NCBI GenBank assembly: GCA_963555705.1
Contig: OY743177.1
Location: forward strand, 54,506,096-54,570,095
Direction: 5' to 3'
From: Ligustrum vulgare
Lineage: Eukaryota > Streptophyta > Magnoliopsida > Lamiales > Oleaceae
Length of the DNA stretch: 64,000 nucleotides
Shown: positions 32,708-44,400 of the stretch, one piece after another
Layout of the letters: every line of letters starts with the position of its first letter
Numbering within the stretch: position 1 is the stretch's first letter
Position numbers and translations under genes: made by a program
Notes under the pieces: model-generated
Told to the model about the DNA's origin: nothing
Database searches by the model: none
The model's input: the letters and a program-made list of their open reading frames with translations, nothing else

Positions 32708-34186
32708 TTGATAAATATGCCATATCTTTATTGAGGTTTCTTCAATTATTTTTCCAGGTGCACCAACTTTGGCTCCATCCTCCTCTTTGTCAGACTTGAG
32801 ACCTGATCTCTTTTCTGGATTTGGCAAAGAAACCTTCTCAAGTTGAATAAAAGCATTTCATTCTGTGTTAATAAACTTTCATAGTCTCAAAATTATATTT
32901 TTTTATCCAAATTTTCCATAGGATGCTCGGTCTTAGTTCATTCATTCTTTATATTTTATTGTATTTGCCACAAGATCGCTACAAAAATCAATGTTGATGT
33001 CATGTACTAATGCACTTGACTTTTTGTTGCAGTTATTATCAAATCGATGTTCCAAAATTTTGGTACTATCTAATATTTTTTCAAGTTTTTGAACTTACCA
33101 CTTAATAACTTGTTAGCTTGGCAAGTGTTGTAGTCACTAGACTCATTAGCGATCGAGTAAAAAATACTAGCAACATTTTTTTTTGTTGTGTCGCATGTTT
33201 AGAATAAAACCATTGTCATTTAAAACAGAAAAAAAAAAAGGGAATAAAAGCCACTATATATATTATAATTAGAATTCTCTTTAAAAATCAAATCTTCTTC
33301 AATGCGTTAATTAGTGAATTAACGGTGCATTACTCTGTGAATTAATGTATTAATGGGTGTGAAGACAGCAAGAATGTGAACCAAAATTAATTAGGTGGGC
33401 TCCATAACTCTAAATGTCAGTTAATGAGTGGACAAAGTATCAAGTACTCAGAACTCATAGAGTACTAGAAAATTTTTCTGCTCTTTACATGTAAATTTTA
33501 TTTTTTTTAATAGTCTAAGTTGTTGGAATTCACAACATTAGGACCCTAAATATAAACCAGAAAATCGAACCCAAACTGCATTTTAGAAACGGTTAGGTCG
33601 ATACTACGCGGATTCGTCAATGAAATGGTTTTGAATCGAATCAAGCTGATCAAGAATGGTTTAGTTTAGGTTTTAAGTTTTAAATTAGGTTTGAAACCAA
33701 ACTAGACCAATAAAAAAAATATAAAAATAAAAATAAAAAAGGAAAATATTCAAAAATTTGGCCAATATGTCAAATTCAATAGTTATATGGGCATTCTAGT
33801 TAATTTCTATAACATTTATTACCCAATTAGATAATTACCATATTTCAAAATTCAAATAAATCCAATAATCTTCATCCAAATATTCGATGAATAGTTTGAG
33901 TTCGTAACAACAAATAATGATAATCTTATGTAATTATTAAATTGATTATATGCTCTCTATTTAATCGATAAATATTTTTTTATTGTGTTATACTCTCTAT
34001 CTAATCAATAAACCTCTCTTTTTTTTTAGATATGATGATCACATAGGCCTTATTGAACATTATGTTATTTTTTTGGCCTTATAGACTTGTATTGTAACAT
34101 TGCCGTAACTTTTATTTGTAACATCTTAGCATGAAAAAATGGACAACATAATATATTGAAATTTTACAGTGATTTTGTTTTGATTT
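32708..34186. other. AT-rich intergenic sequence
   Basis: No gene or element with clear ends seen. Confidence 0.4.
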
Positions 34187-34340
34187 GAGCTCTCTTTGGT
34201 CTTAGAGAAATTGAATGAATTTTTCCTCGAATTCATTTTCAGCCACATATTTCTATAAGATCCACCATTTTACACATTCTTAACAACTTTTCAACCGTAA
34301 TTCAAAAAAAAATTCAATTTCTCTTACACCAAATAGGCTC
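34187..34340. mobile_element. MITE with inverted ends
   Basis: Left end gagctctctttggtcttaga with gaaattgaat; right end attcaatttctcttacacca with aataggctc. The inverted ends pair over about 25 bp with few mismatches. Flanking TTT/TTA may be a decayed 3-bp duplication. Confidence 0.6.
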
Positions 34341-34899
34341 TTAGTATTTTAATTTATAGTAGATATATTTAGTTTGTTTACATTTATCGTCAATAAACTA
34401 TAAGAATATATCGAAATCAATGAATTAGTGACATAAAAGTAGAAATGAAAAAATATACGGTGAGATCGATGATTTAAAACAGGGTCAGACCGTTAGGTTT
34501 ATTTTTGAGTTTTTCTAAAATCGTTCTCAAACTATTTTAAATGGTTTGGTTTAGGATCGAGTTTTTTTCAAACCAATTTAAAGATTTGGTTTCAAAATCT
34601 ATCAAAAATCAGTGAAATCAGATTGCTTACACCCCTACACAACATATTCATGTTTGTATTTAATTAAGAGATAATACACAACTACACAATTAAAATTATC
34701 ATTTTTTTAAACCTAACAAACTTAATTTTTTTTAAAAAAAAATCAAGAGTTCAATAATAATAAATAAATATTTTATTATATATAATATAAAAAAAATTAT
34801 TTTTATATTTTAAATTAGAATTAATATAATTTTAAATATAAAAATTCAAACACTGAACACATACCTACCCAGATCAATTCCATCCCAACCTCTTACCCA

Positions 34900-35930
34900 A
34901 CTCCACACGCCCTACCTGCAAAGTCATAATTAATCATAAAAAGTTATAGTTCGATCAAAATTACAAATTTAATCGCAGAATCCACCCCACCCTAGGGTAA
35001 CACAAACTCACAGTTAGATAAAAATTACAAATTTAATCGCAAACTCCAACCAACACGTCCCGTCCCGTCCCACCCCACGCCACCCGCAAAGACTGCAAAG
35101 TGACAGTTCAATCACACAAAATCGTAATTCTGTCACAATTACAAATTTAGTTAGAAAACTCATCTCATCTCACTTGCAAAGTCACAATTTGATCACACAA
35201 AGTCACAGTTTAACCGCAATTGCAAATTTAATCGCAAATCAAATTTTATGACCGATAATTTAATTAAGCGAATTACATCCCGTAATCGTCACAAGTTGCA
35301 AAAAGTTACAAACCACACAAATCTTGATCACAATTGCAAATATAGTTGCAATCACAATAAAACTTTTTTGTCGCATATTATTTTTTGGACACAAATTACT
35401 CTTTTTATCACAATTAGTTAATATTTTGATCATAATTACCTAATAATTGATCACATTTATGACAATAAAATTTTCTAACATATATATTAATTAAATAGGA
35501 CACATCTAATGGTCACACGAAATCATAGTTAGTCACAATCATCCTTATAATTGGAAATGTGACCAAAATGGTCACACAAAGTCACAGTTGAAGCAAATCA
35601 AACAATCACGTTCTGTACTCGTCACAAGTTGCACAAAGTAACAATTAATCCATAATTTGATCACATATACCTAATAAACTGGTTACATTTGTAACTAGAA
35701 GGGTCACACAAAGTCATCGTTGATGCAAATCAAATAGTTACATTCAGTACTCATTACATGTCTCAACAAAGTCATGATTAGTCAATATTTTGATCACAAT
35801 TACCAAATAAACCGATCACAATGATCACATCTCATACTCGTCACAAGTCATATAAAGTCACAATCGATCACACGAAGTCACATTAGACACAAATTGTATG
35901 TCACAATTACATATTTAATAGCATATAGAA
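34900..35930. repeat. Degenerate repeat region (cacaaagtcaca motif)
   Basis: About 1 kb in which cacaaagtcaca(g/a)tt, gatcacaattac and acaaatttaatcgcaaa recur many times at irregular spacing, with a C-rich patch (35050-35100). Looks like a decayed tandem or simple-sequence expansion. No coding. Confidence 0.55.
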
Positions 35931-36437
35931 TTTTATAACTTTAGGGAGTTTAATTATGAGTTTCATAATATCATGGATCAACTTTAATTTCTTAAAAACT
36001 TTGAGCAAATGAAGTGGGAAAACAAATACTGGAAAATTGCACCTTAAGTCCCCGAACTCAATTTGGAAAGCAACATAACACCAGAGAAAAATATTAAAAG
36101 GTATGCCTTGTATTTATTTAATATAAGGACATCAACATAACAAAAGGCAAAAAAAATTTTACTCTCTCAATCAGGTATTCTAAAAATCATGTCTACCATA
36201 GAAGTTTGGTAGGGTTCTAGATTAGAAGTAATGAGTGAATATTTGTTCACAAAGAATCTAAAATATTGGCAAATTGTAGATGGAAAATTGAGAGGTTTCA
36301 CAATGATGACATTTTCAGCAATAATATCAGCCACTTTAAAACCTTACATAAGACGAATAGTGGTGACATAAACTTCTATAGCAAACCATCTACAATTTGT
36401 ACAAGTAAATGCTAAAGCCGTTCAGATCTCAAAGATA
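35931..36437. other. Left flank of the Tat insertion
   Basis: AT-rich, no recognisable gene. It joins directly to 46393 in the ancestral, pre-insertion locus. Confidence 0.5.
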
Positions 36438-36442
36438 TGTCT

Positions 36443-37051
36443 TGATGCTGTCAAAAATCCTAACCTTGACGTGGCAGGATCTGATGATACTTGATTGCTG
36501 GAAGAGATTGATGAACTATCCTTGAATAACCTGCAAAAAAGGCGAGGAGGATTCTCTCCGTCGCCCCTCCGGTGTGAGAATTAGTGCTTTGGAGAGAAGT
36601 AGAAAAATATATAACTGGAATATATGTAAAGAATTATGAATGAATTTACGTGATCAAATGAGCTGTATTTATAGGGCTGAAAAAGCCCATAATCTCCTTT
36701 ATTTAAGGAAGGAGTCCTTTTTGCTATAAACTTACCTTTTAGGAGGAGTTCTAATCTAATAAGAATTATACTTCCTCTTTTTTAGGATGAATCCTTATAG
36801 GTTATGCCTTATTTCGAGGGCCCAAGAAGTTGGGCCACCAATAAAGCCCATAAAGGTAAACACCCGGAATCCCGAAGTGACCGGTCAAGCCCGGTCATGT
36901 TGCCAGTAATGGATGCAGGACATGGATAGGTCGGGCATACATGGGCCGGGACGGTCACATGGACGAGCAAACATCCCGGCCTATGGAAGGAAGATGGGTG
37001 GCCGGGACAGTAGTAGCCCGGGATGGACTCTCTCCGAAATTAGCCCGATCA
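36443..37051 (-). repeat. 3' LTR of the Tat element (left copy)
   Basis: 609 bp, tgatgctgtcaaaaatcc to agcccgatca. Next to its inner edge is atggcccccgtg (37052-37063), which on the element strand is the polypurine tract cacgggggccat. Confidence 0.92.
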
Positions 37052-37250
37052 ATGGCCCCCGTGCATCAGGGGTCTAGGATTGATGCCTGAATGCAACTAA
37101 CTTTTGACAGCTGTCACCTTCATTAATGATGTTTTTCGCCAACTGTTTGTCCTTTATTCTAAGCATCCTCATTTATGTTACAGTTCATGGATCGCTGCCA
37201 CGTGTCAAAAATGAGTGGCGGGATTTCAAAAACTTTCCCGCCTTTTTCCT

Positions 37251-37262
37251 CCTATATATATG
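37251..37262 (+). promoter_or_regulatory. Candidate TATA box for the antisense ORF
   Basis: cctatatatatg lies about 160 bp upstream of the antisense ORF start codon, outside the LTR, with a plausible transcript start about 30 bp downstream. It suggests the antisense gene has its own promoter. Confidence 0.45.
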
Positions 37263-37418
37263 TGGTCCCTATGCTCTCATTCTTTTCACTTTGCAATTTT
37301 AGCGAAAACCAGACAACTCCCCGAGCGTCTAACACGAGCTAAAATTTCAAGCACGACCTTTAGGTAATCTCGACCTCTCCCGACGTTAATTTTATTTCGT
37401 AGTTTAATCGTTAGGAAA

Positions 37419-39313
37419 ATGGCCCGGCAAGTGAACATTACGGACCTTAGGGAGGTAGAAAATTTGGACGATGCCTTAGACGTAGAGCCCATAGGATTTT
37501 ATCAACCTCCACCAACCTCCGGGGGGGACGAGTCGAGCGATGACGAGGAAGTCAATAACCCTGAATTTGATGATAGACCGGGAAGTCCCGACCTAGAGTT
37601 GCCAACGTACAACAGTAGGATGAAGGAACATATGGTCGAGGCTGATATGAGGAAGTTTGGTCTATCTGATAGGTATTCATCCCGGGCCCCCGAGCATGAT
37701 GATGTATCATATCATTGTCGGGAAGGGGAGACCGTAGTTTTCCATGACTCACTAGTGGCCGGCCTTAGGTTCCCCTTGCATCATTTTTTCTTAGATTTTC
37801 TGTTAACGGCCAGCATTCTCCCCGGGCAGTTGGTCCCAAACGGGTGGAGAATTCTCGCTTACTTCTTCGTTTTATGTAGAAGTCTAGGGATCGAACCTTC
37901 CGTGAACCTTTGTAAATGCCTTTTAAATTTGAAGTTTTTACCCCGGTGTAACTGCTTCGTTTACTTATGCGGGAAGGGAAGGTTCAAGGTGCCCTGGGTT
38001 CCCTCTTCCTTAAAGTATTGGAAGGAAAAATTCTTTTATATCAAACCTCAGGAAGGTGAGAATATTTTTTGGCCCACTTTTAGGAAACCGGAGGTAGATA
38101 ACTTTAATAGAATGGGTAATGTGGGGGAGGACGAGATGGCCGACCTCTTGGCCAACGCCATAAGAGTTTGTGACTTCGGACTTCTGGCCGAGGAGGCTTC
38201 AGATCTTACCACCAACGAGATCTTAGGTCAGGCCGGCCTTGACTTGGAGCCCGGTAGGACCCGGCCTTGTAACTTAAGTAATAGTTGTTTTCGTTTTTTT
38301 TTTTTTAGAAAATGTTCCCTTCCCCTTCTTGTTGCTTTTTATCTAACCTTCCCGTCCTTTCATAGGTATGGCTTTCGACGGAGACAGGTTAAAGAAGGCG
38401 GCCGAGGAGAGGGCCCGAGCTGCTGCTGAAAGAAGGAGGGAAGGCGGCATTACTCGAAGACGGCCACAAAAAAGGCCACGCCAGACACAGTCCGGGCCGG
38501 GCGAAACTTCAGGGAGGAACGCGGAAGTTCCACCCCGGCGCGAGACCAGCCAAGGTTCTGGCCGCCCTCCTGTTCGGGAAGAAAATACCAGATCTCCTCC
38601 CGAAACTGCAGTAGAGGGTCCTACCCTGGCCGACCTTCGGTCCAAATTGGAGGAGAGTTACCACCCCGGCCTACTGGAAAAATATTCGGAGGAAGTTTCA
38701 CTGGAGAACGGGGTGGACCATTTTCTGAATGCGGCCCTTAAGGTAATTTCCACAGGACCTTGTACTTCTTATGTTGTCTGCTTATGTTTGGAAATAATAC
38801 AAGTATTTAACTCGTACAGATTCTCAGCATTGGCCGGGGTCTTCTAACCCAAGGTGTCCGGCGAGGGGAGGTTTCAAGTCAGCTTGTCCATTCTGTTCAT
38901 TACGAGGCCACTCGTGCTAACAATACTGAAGAGAAGTTAACCAGAATGGAAACTGACCTGGTCTTGATGAATCAAGAACGGGACCTAGCTCGTTCTGAAA
39001 ATGCCAAACTCTCTGAAGATCTTGGCCGGGCCAGGGAAGAGATGGAAGCGGCAAAGGTGACGGCGGTCGAGGCTTACAAAAGTCTGAAGAATATGACCTT
39101 GTCGTGGGTAACTATGCCCTGGAATCCTATTCCCAGGGCATGAGGCAAGCCCGTGCATGGATCAAGATGCATGTGCCCGACCTTGACACCAGCCCGCTTT
39201 CTCAATTTCCATTGGGCACGGAAGATCTTGACCTTACTCCTTTTATGGAAGATGTAGTGGAGGTCGAGTCTGACGAAGAAGAAGCCTGTGCTAGTGACCC
39301 CGAGCAGGAGTAG
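37419..39313 (+). CDS. Antisense extra ORF of the Tat element (putative gypsy-type transposon domain)
   Basis: Runs opposite to gag-pol. Predicted exons 37419-38253, 38366-38742 and 38820-39313, with GT-AG introns of 112 and 77 bp that restore one frame (exon 1 ends LDLEP, exon 2 resumes GMAFDGDRLKKAAEER, exon 3 ILSIGRGLLTQGV). The N-terminal part contains RFPLHHFFLDFLL, LVPNGWRILAYFFVLCRS, PSVNLCKCLLNLK and VPSSLKYWKEKFF, the pattern of the plant 'putative gypsy type transposon' family (Transposase_28). The middle is Arg/Glu/Pro-rich, and the C-terminal part is coiled-coil (NQERDLARSENAKLSEDLGR). A one-base frame change near 39085 is needed to reach the acidic end (EESDEE-type tail, stop at 39311-39313), so this copy may be damaged. 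Function is unknown. Confidence 0.7.
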
Positions 39314-39735
39314 GAAAATCTGTTGTACATTTCCCTTTTATAAGCCGAGGTGTAACCTCGTGGTCTCTCTTTGTAACAAGATTTTTGTTAATGAAGAATG
39401 TCTCTTTTTGTCAAAGCTCGTGTTTATTGTTTCGTATCTAACATGATCTTTCCGTTAGTAAAAAATAGTTCGAGCTTTTAACATGAATTTTCAGAAAAGA
39501 TATTCTATAAGGTCGAGTAATACCGACCTGTTTGCTCAATTCCTGAAGGATTCCCGGAATCTAGTTTTGAGATCATATGGTCGGGTAGTGACCGACCTCA
39601 ACAAGATAGCGTATGCGCGACCCTTATAGATAAGATCGAGCCATTTACTTGTATTTTTTCAGAAAAGATATTTCATAAGGTCGGGGAATACCGACCTTAA
39701 TTATTTTGAATTCCTGGTTGGGAAGTAATTTGTGA
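39314..39735. other. Spacer between the antisense ORF and the tandem array
   Basis: Begins with a small inverted repeat gccgaggtgtaacctcg (possible 3' end structure of the antisense gene). Then come two loosely repeated blocks around cagaaaagatatt(c/t)..ataaggtcg.g.aataccgacct (about 39490 and 39660). Confidence 0.45.
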
Positions 39736-40130
39736 CGCCTTCCCATGAGACCTTGTAAATTATTCGTGGAAGAATAATTTGTAAAGTCTTACCATGAGAC
39801 ATTGTAAATTATTTAATGGGAAATAATTTGTAACGCCTTGCCATGAGACCTTGTAAATTATTCGTGGAAGAATAATTTGTAAAGTCTTACCATGAGACAT
39901 TGTAAATTATTTAATGGGAAATAATTTGTAACGCCTTGCCATGAGACCTTGTAAATTATTCGTGGAAGAATAATTTGTAAAGTCTTACCATGAAACATTG
40001 TAAATTATTTAATGGTAAATAATTTGTAACGCCTTGCCATGAGACCTTGTAAATTATTCGTGGAAGAATAATTTGTAAAGTCTTACCATGAGACATTGTA
40101 AATTATTTGATGAGAAATTATTTGTAAAGT
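39736..40130. repeat. 98-bp tandem array in the Tat element's 3' region
   Basis: Four units start at 39736, 39834, 39932 and 40030. Each unit is itself a dimer of two 49-bp halves: cgccttgccatgagaccttg plus ttcgtggaagaataattt, and gtcttaccatgagacattg plus tttaatgggaaataattt. Tat-lineage elements often carry variable tandem repeats here and can seed satellites. Confidence 0.92.
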
Positions 40131-40324
40131 CATGTAAATGACCTTATAAATTACTTTGATATCTGATCTTTTTAGTGCTCATTCTGTGGAAGAAGTACTT
40201 TTATTGAAGGGGACTGAACGATGGGCCTCGTTAAAACCTTATCCAGAAAAACCCATTGGGAAAAAATCTGGACAAGGAAAAAGAGTGCCCGCCCCTGACA
40301 CTGAAAGACAAAGTAATGGGCACG

Positions 40325-40462
40325 CAGGCCCGACCATAATATTCTCTGGTGGACGTGCAAGTCCGAAAGCAAATATAAAAATGGGCGCGCAGGCCCGAAC
40401 TTATGGACGTGCAAGTCCGAAAGCAAATATAAAAATGGGCGCGCAGGCCCGACTTCACTAGG
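40325..40462. repeat. 55-bp tandem repeat next to the pol 3' end
   Basis: ggacgtgcaagtccgaaagc followed by aaatataaaaatgggcgcgcaggcccga-type sequence occurs twice completely and once partly. The unit includes short GC-rich inverted motifs (gggc..gcaggcccg). Confidence 0.85.
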
Positions 40463-40481
40463 ACTAAATGACTTGATATGA

Positions 40482-41495
40482 TTACTTGTAGTATGGCTTC
40501 AAGTTCTCCACATTCCATGGCCGAGGAAGAGGTTTTGAATCCATTGTTCGGAGGCTGTATGAGCCCTTGCCCGCCTTTCGGATGACTTCATAAGGTCCTT
40601 CCCAAATAGGTCCAAGTTTCCCTGGTTGATGACCGGCAGCCTCACTGCGGCGAAGGACAAGATCTCCTATCCTGAATTCCCTCTTCTTTACTCGGATATT
40701 GAACTTTTTAGACATGGCCTGTTCATAAGCTGCTATTCTTAATGATGCATTCTCTCTGACTTCTTCTAGAAGATCCAGACTTTCTCTCTGCCCTTCGATG
40801 TGGTCGGGCGAGCCTGTGGTCATGGCACGGAAGCTTGGAATGGTTACTTCTATGGGAACAGCGGCTTCCATCCCGAAGGCCAGCATGAATGGGGTTTCCC
40901 CTGTTGCTGTCTTGAATGTGGTTCGGTTGGTCCAAAGTACTTCTGGGAGAAGCTCGGGCCAATCTCCCTTGGCACTGCCAAGGCGAGTTTTCAAGTCTTG
41001 CAAGATGAGTCTGTTTGTAACTTCAGCTAACCCATTACTCTGCGGGTGCGAAACGGAGGTCAACCTGTGTTCTATTCCCAAATTCCTGCAGAATTGTTTG
41101 AAGGCTTGGCACTCAAATTGACGCCCATTATCTGTTATCAATGTCTTGGGAAGACCAAAACGGCAAATTATTGATTTCCACACAAATGCTTCCAATTTTT
41201 GTTTTGTGATCACGGCCAGTGGTTCGGCTTCAACCCACTTAGTGAAGTATTCTACAGCAACTGCCAGGAACTTGACTTGACCCCGAGCTATAGGGAAAGG
41301 TCCGAGTATGTCGATTCCCCATTGGGCGAAAGGGTATGGGCATGATATTGAGGACAGCTCTTCCGCGGGTTGATGTAACCGTGCTGCGAATCTTTGGCAC
41401 TTATCACAGGCTTTCACATAACTAAGGGCGTCTCTCTTCATATTCGGCCAGTAGTACCCGTATCTTATCAATTTCAGTGCTAGAGCCCTTGCTCC
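40482..41495 (-). CDS. Integrase part of the Tat polyprotein
   Basis: Same frame as the upstream pol, separated from it by TAG at 41496-41498 (after EGICGGH). Shows YYWPNMKRDALSYVKACDKCQ (zinc-binding half), WGIDILGPFPIARGQVKFL (first catalytic Asp), LPKTLITDNGRQFECQAF (second Asp), SHPQSNGLAEVTNRLI (Glu), then the GDLVLRR...GPIWEGPYEV tail, ending at TAA 40482-40484. All D,D,E residues are present. Integrase would insert the cDNA. Only the single upstream stop separates it from a full polyprotein. Confidence 0.88.
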   Translation of the reverse strand, partial: GARALALKLIRYGYYWPNMKRDALSYVKACDKCQRFAARLHQPAEELSSISCPYPFAQWGIDILGPFPIARGQVKFLAVAVEYFTKWVEAEPLAVITKQKLEAFVWKSIICRFGLPKTLITDNGRQFECQAFKQFCRNLGIEHRLTSVSHPQSNGLAEVTNRLILQDLKTRLGSAKGDWPELLPEVLWTNRTTFKTATGETPFMLAFGMEAAVPIEVTIPSFRAMTTGSPDHIEGQRESLDLLEEVRENASLRIAAYEQAMSKKFNIRVKKREFRIGDLVLRRSEAAGHQPGKLGPIWEGPYEVIRKAGKGSYSLRTMDSKPLPRPWNVENLKPYYK

Positions 41496-44400
41496 CTAGT
41501 GTCCTCCACAAATTCCTTCATGAATCTCAGCCATAGCAAGGGCTGCTTCTTTTGGAGTTAGGCATCGCAGATAAGGAAGTGTGAAGCTTCGGGGGAACAA
41601 GGTATTCTGCAGCAAGGTATACCTCGGGGCTCTTGCTTTGATTTTTCTGGCCTCTACTTTGTCATTTGGCAACTTTCCTGATGTTAGATATTCAATTATT
41701 GGATCCATCCAACTGGGCTCTTGATCAGAAATATCCATGACCTCGGGTTGTTGTACGATACTAGGCTCATGAAGAGTTCGTACGAACACAGTCCTGTCTA
41801 GGTGATCTAGATTGGAAGAAGTAAGTCTTGACAAAGTGTCCGCTTTGTGATTGGCGGACCTTGGAATTTTGTTTATGCAGCAAGACTTGAACTTTCTTTG
41901 CAAGTCCAAGACCATCATCCTGTAAGATGACATTTTCTCATCTTTTGCTTCAAAAGTGCCGTTTACCTGTTCCACCACTAATTGTGAATCACTAAGGACC
42001 TTGACATGCTCGACCCCTAGATGTTGAGCTGTTTGAAGTCCAGCAATTACGGCCTCATACTCTGCATCATTATTGGTTGCTGGGAAGTCAAAACGTATTG
42101 CGCACTGAATTTCGATTGTACCATCATCCTTCTTTAATATGATTCCGGCCCCCGAGCCCGCAGCGTTCGATGCTCCATCCACTTGCAAGGTCCATGTGGT
42201 CTCTTCCTGGTCATTACCTGTCGGCCCCCGAGGTCTTGGTGTGAGTTCGGCGACAAAGTCAGCCAAGACCTGTGCTTTGATGGAAGGTCGAGGTTTGAAC
42301 TCGATGTCATACTCCCCGAGCTCGATTGACCACTTCAGTAGACGGCCGGATACATCTGGTTTCTGCAAGATTTGCTTCAAGGGCTGATTTGTGAGGACAG
42401 TTATTGCATGGGCTTGAAAGTATGGTCTTAACTTTCTCGCTGCTGTAACCAGGGCAAGTGCGAGCTGCTCGGCCAATGTATATCGGGTTTCTGCTTCCAA
42501 CATCATCTTACTAACATAATATATAGGCTTTTGGGTTTTCTCTTCCTCTTTAACCAAAACGGCGCTCACAGCGTGATCAGACACTGCTAGATATAAGAAC
42601 AGATTGTCCCCTGGATTCGGCTTTACTAGAATCGGAGGTGTTCCCAAGTATTCTTTCAATTTCCTGAAGGAGACCTCGCATTCCTCGTCCCATCTGAAGT
42701 CCTTGTTTCCTCGGAGAGTTTTGAAGAAGGGAAAACATTTGTCTGCTGCCTTTGACATAAATCTGCCCAATGCCGCTACTCTTCCTGTTAACTTTTGTAC
42801 TTCCCTGATGTTTCGGGGAGGTTCCATTGATGCTAGGGCTGAAATTTTATCTGGGTTAGCTTCGATACCTCTCTGAGTGATCATGAATCCCAAGAATTTT
42901 CCCGAGCCTACTCCGAAGGCGCACTTTGCAGGATTGAGTTTCATCCGATGTTTTCTAAGTGTGTTAAATATGTCCTCAAGGTCAGCAATGTGGTCTTTCT
43001 TTCTTGAGCTTTTTACAACCATGTCATCAACGTAGACTTCAATGTTAAGCCCAATGTGTCGGGAGAAGACCATGTTAACCAACCTTTGATACGTGGCTCC
43101 AGCATTCTTCAGTCCAAACGGCATGACCTTGTAGCAGTATATTCCTTCATCTGCCATGAAGGAAGTTTTTTCCTGATCTTCCCGTGCCATCCGAATCTGA
43201 TGATATCCCGAGAAGGCGTCTAGGAAGCTGTAAAGTTCGGACCCAGATGTGGAATCTACCAACCTGTCGATTCTGGGGAGAGGATAACTGTCTTTCGGAC
43301 ATGCTTTATTCAAATCGGTGAAGTCTATACAAACTCCCCATTTCCCATTTGGCTTCTTTACCAAGACTACATTGGCTAGCCACTCTGGATACTTTACTTC
43401 TTTGATGAATCCTGCTTTCAAGAGTTTATCTATTTCATCTTTTATTATCTGCCTTCTTTCTGTGGCAAACTGTCTTCTTCGCTGTTTCACGGGTTTTCTG
43501 TCGGGCATGACGTTGAGCCTGTGTTCGACGAGCTCGGGATCTATCCCGGGCATATCTTCAACACTCCAAGCAAAAACATCGATATTCTTCTTTAAACACT
43601 GTGACAATTCTTCCTTCATCATTTTGGGGAGCTCTTTCCCAATTGTGAAGCTCTTCCCTTCTGAGACATGAACCTCTTCCAGGTCCTTTACTGGTGACAT
43701 TCTTTCTTCATGAGGAAGTTCTATTGACATCAGATCTATCTTATTTTTTCCAACGCAGCTGATGTAGCAACTTCTGGCTACCGATTGATTTCCCTGAATA
43801 GTTGTTATGCCTGCGGAAGTTGGGAACTTGATCGCCAGGTGATAAGTTGAGACTATAGCTTTGAGGCTATTCAGGAATGGCCTTCCCAAGATAGCATTGT
43901 AGGCCATAGGAGTTTTGACGACTTGGAACTGAGTCATCTTTGTTACACGTTTCTCTTCTGATCCTAGGGAAGTGGGAAGGTCTATTAGGCCTTCGGGTTT
44001 CACGATTCCTCCTCCAAACCCAGTTAGGGGAGTAACGACCTGTCGAAGCTGATCTTTGGGAAGTTGCATCTGATCGAAAGCTTCCAAGGATAGAACGTTG
44101 GCCGCACTCCCATTGTCAACTAGGACCCTCCTGACATCAAAATTAGAGATTGTTGTGTTGATAACAACAACGTCGTCATGAGGATAAGAAATCCCTTCCA
44201 TGTCGGCATTGCTGAAGCTGATGCTGTCCGAGATTTCCTGGTCATGAAATCTCGACCTTTCTTCCAGATCACTTAGTGCACGGGCATGATTCTTTCGTGC
44301 ATTATTCGAATCACCTCCAGATGATATTCCTCCGACGATGAAATTTATGGTGCCAGCGGATCTGGAACTCTCTTCCCCTTTCCCATGTTCTTTATCGTCT

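Noticed and set aside
39736..40130. CRISPR-like regular repeat
   Set aside because: Units are directly adjacent with no unique spacers; it is a retroelement tandem array in a plant genome.
40798..43671. Plus-strand ORFs of 76-117 aa
   Set aside because: Antisense shadows of the Tat pol frame.
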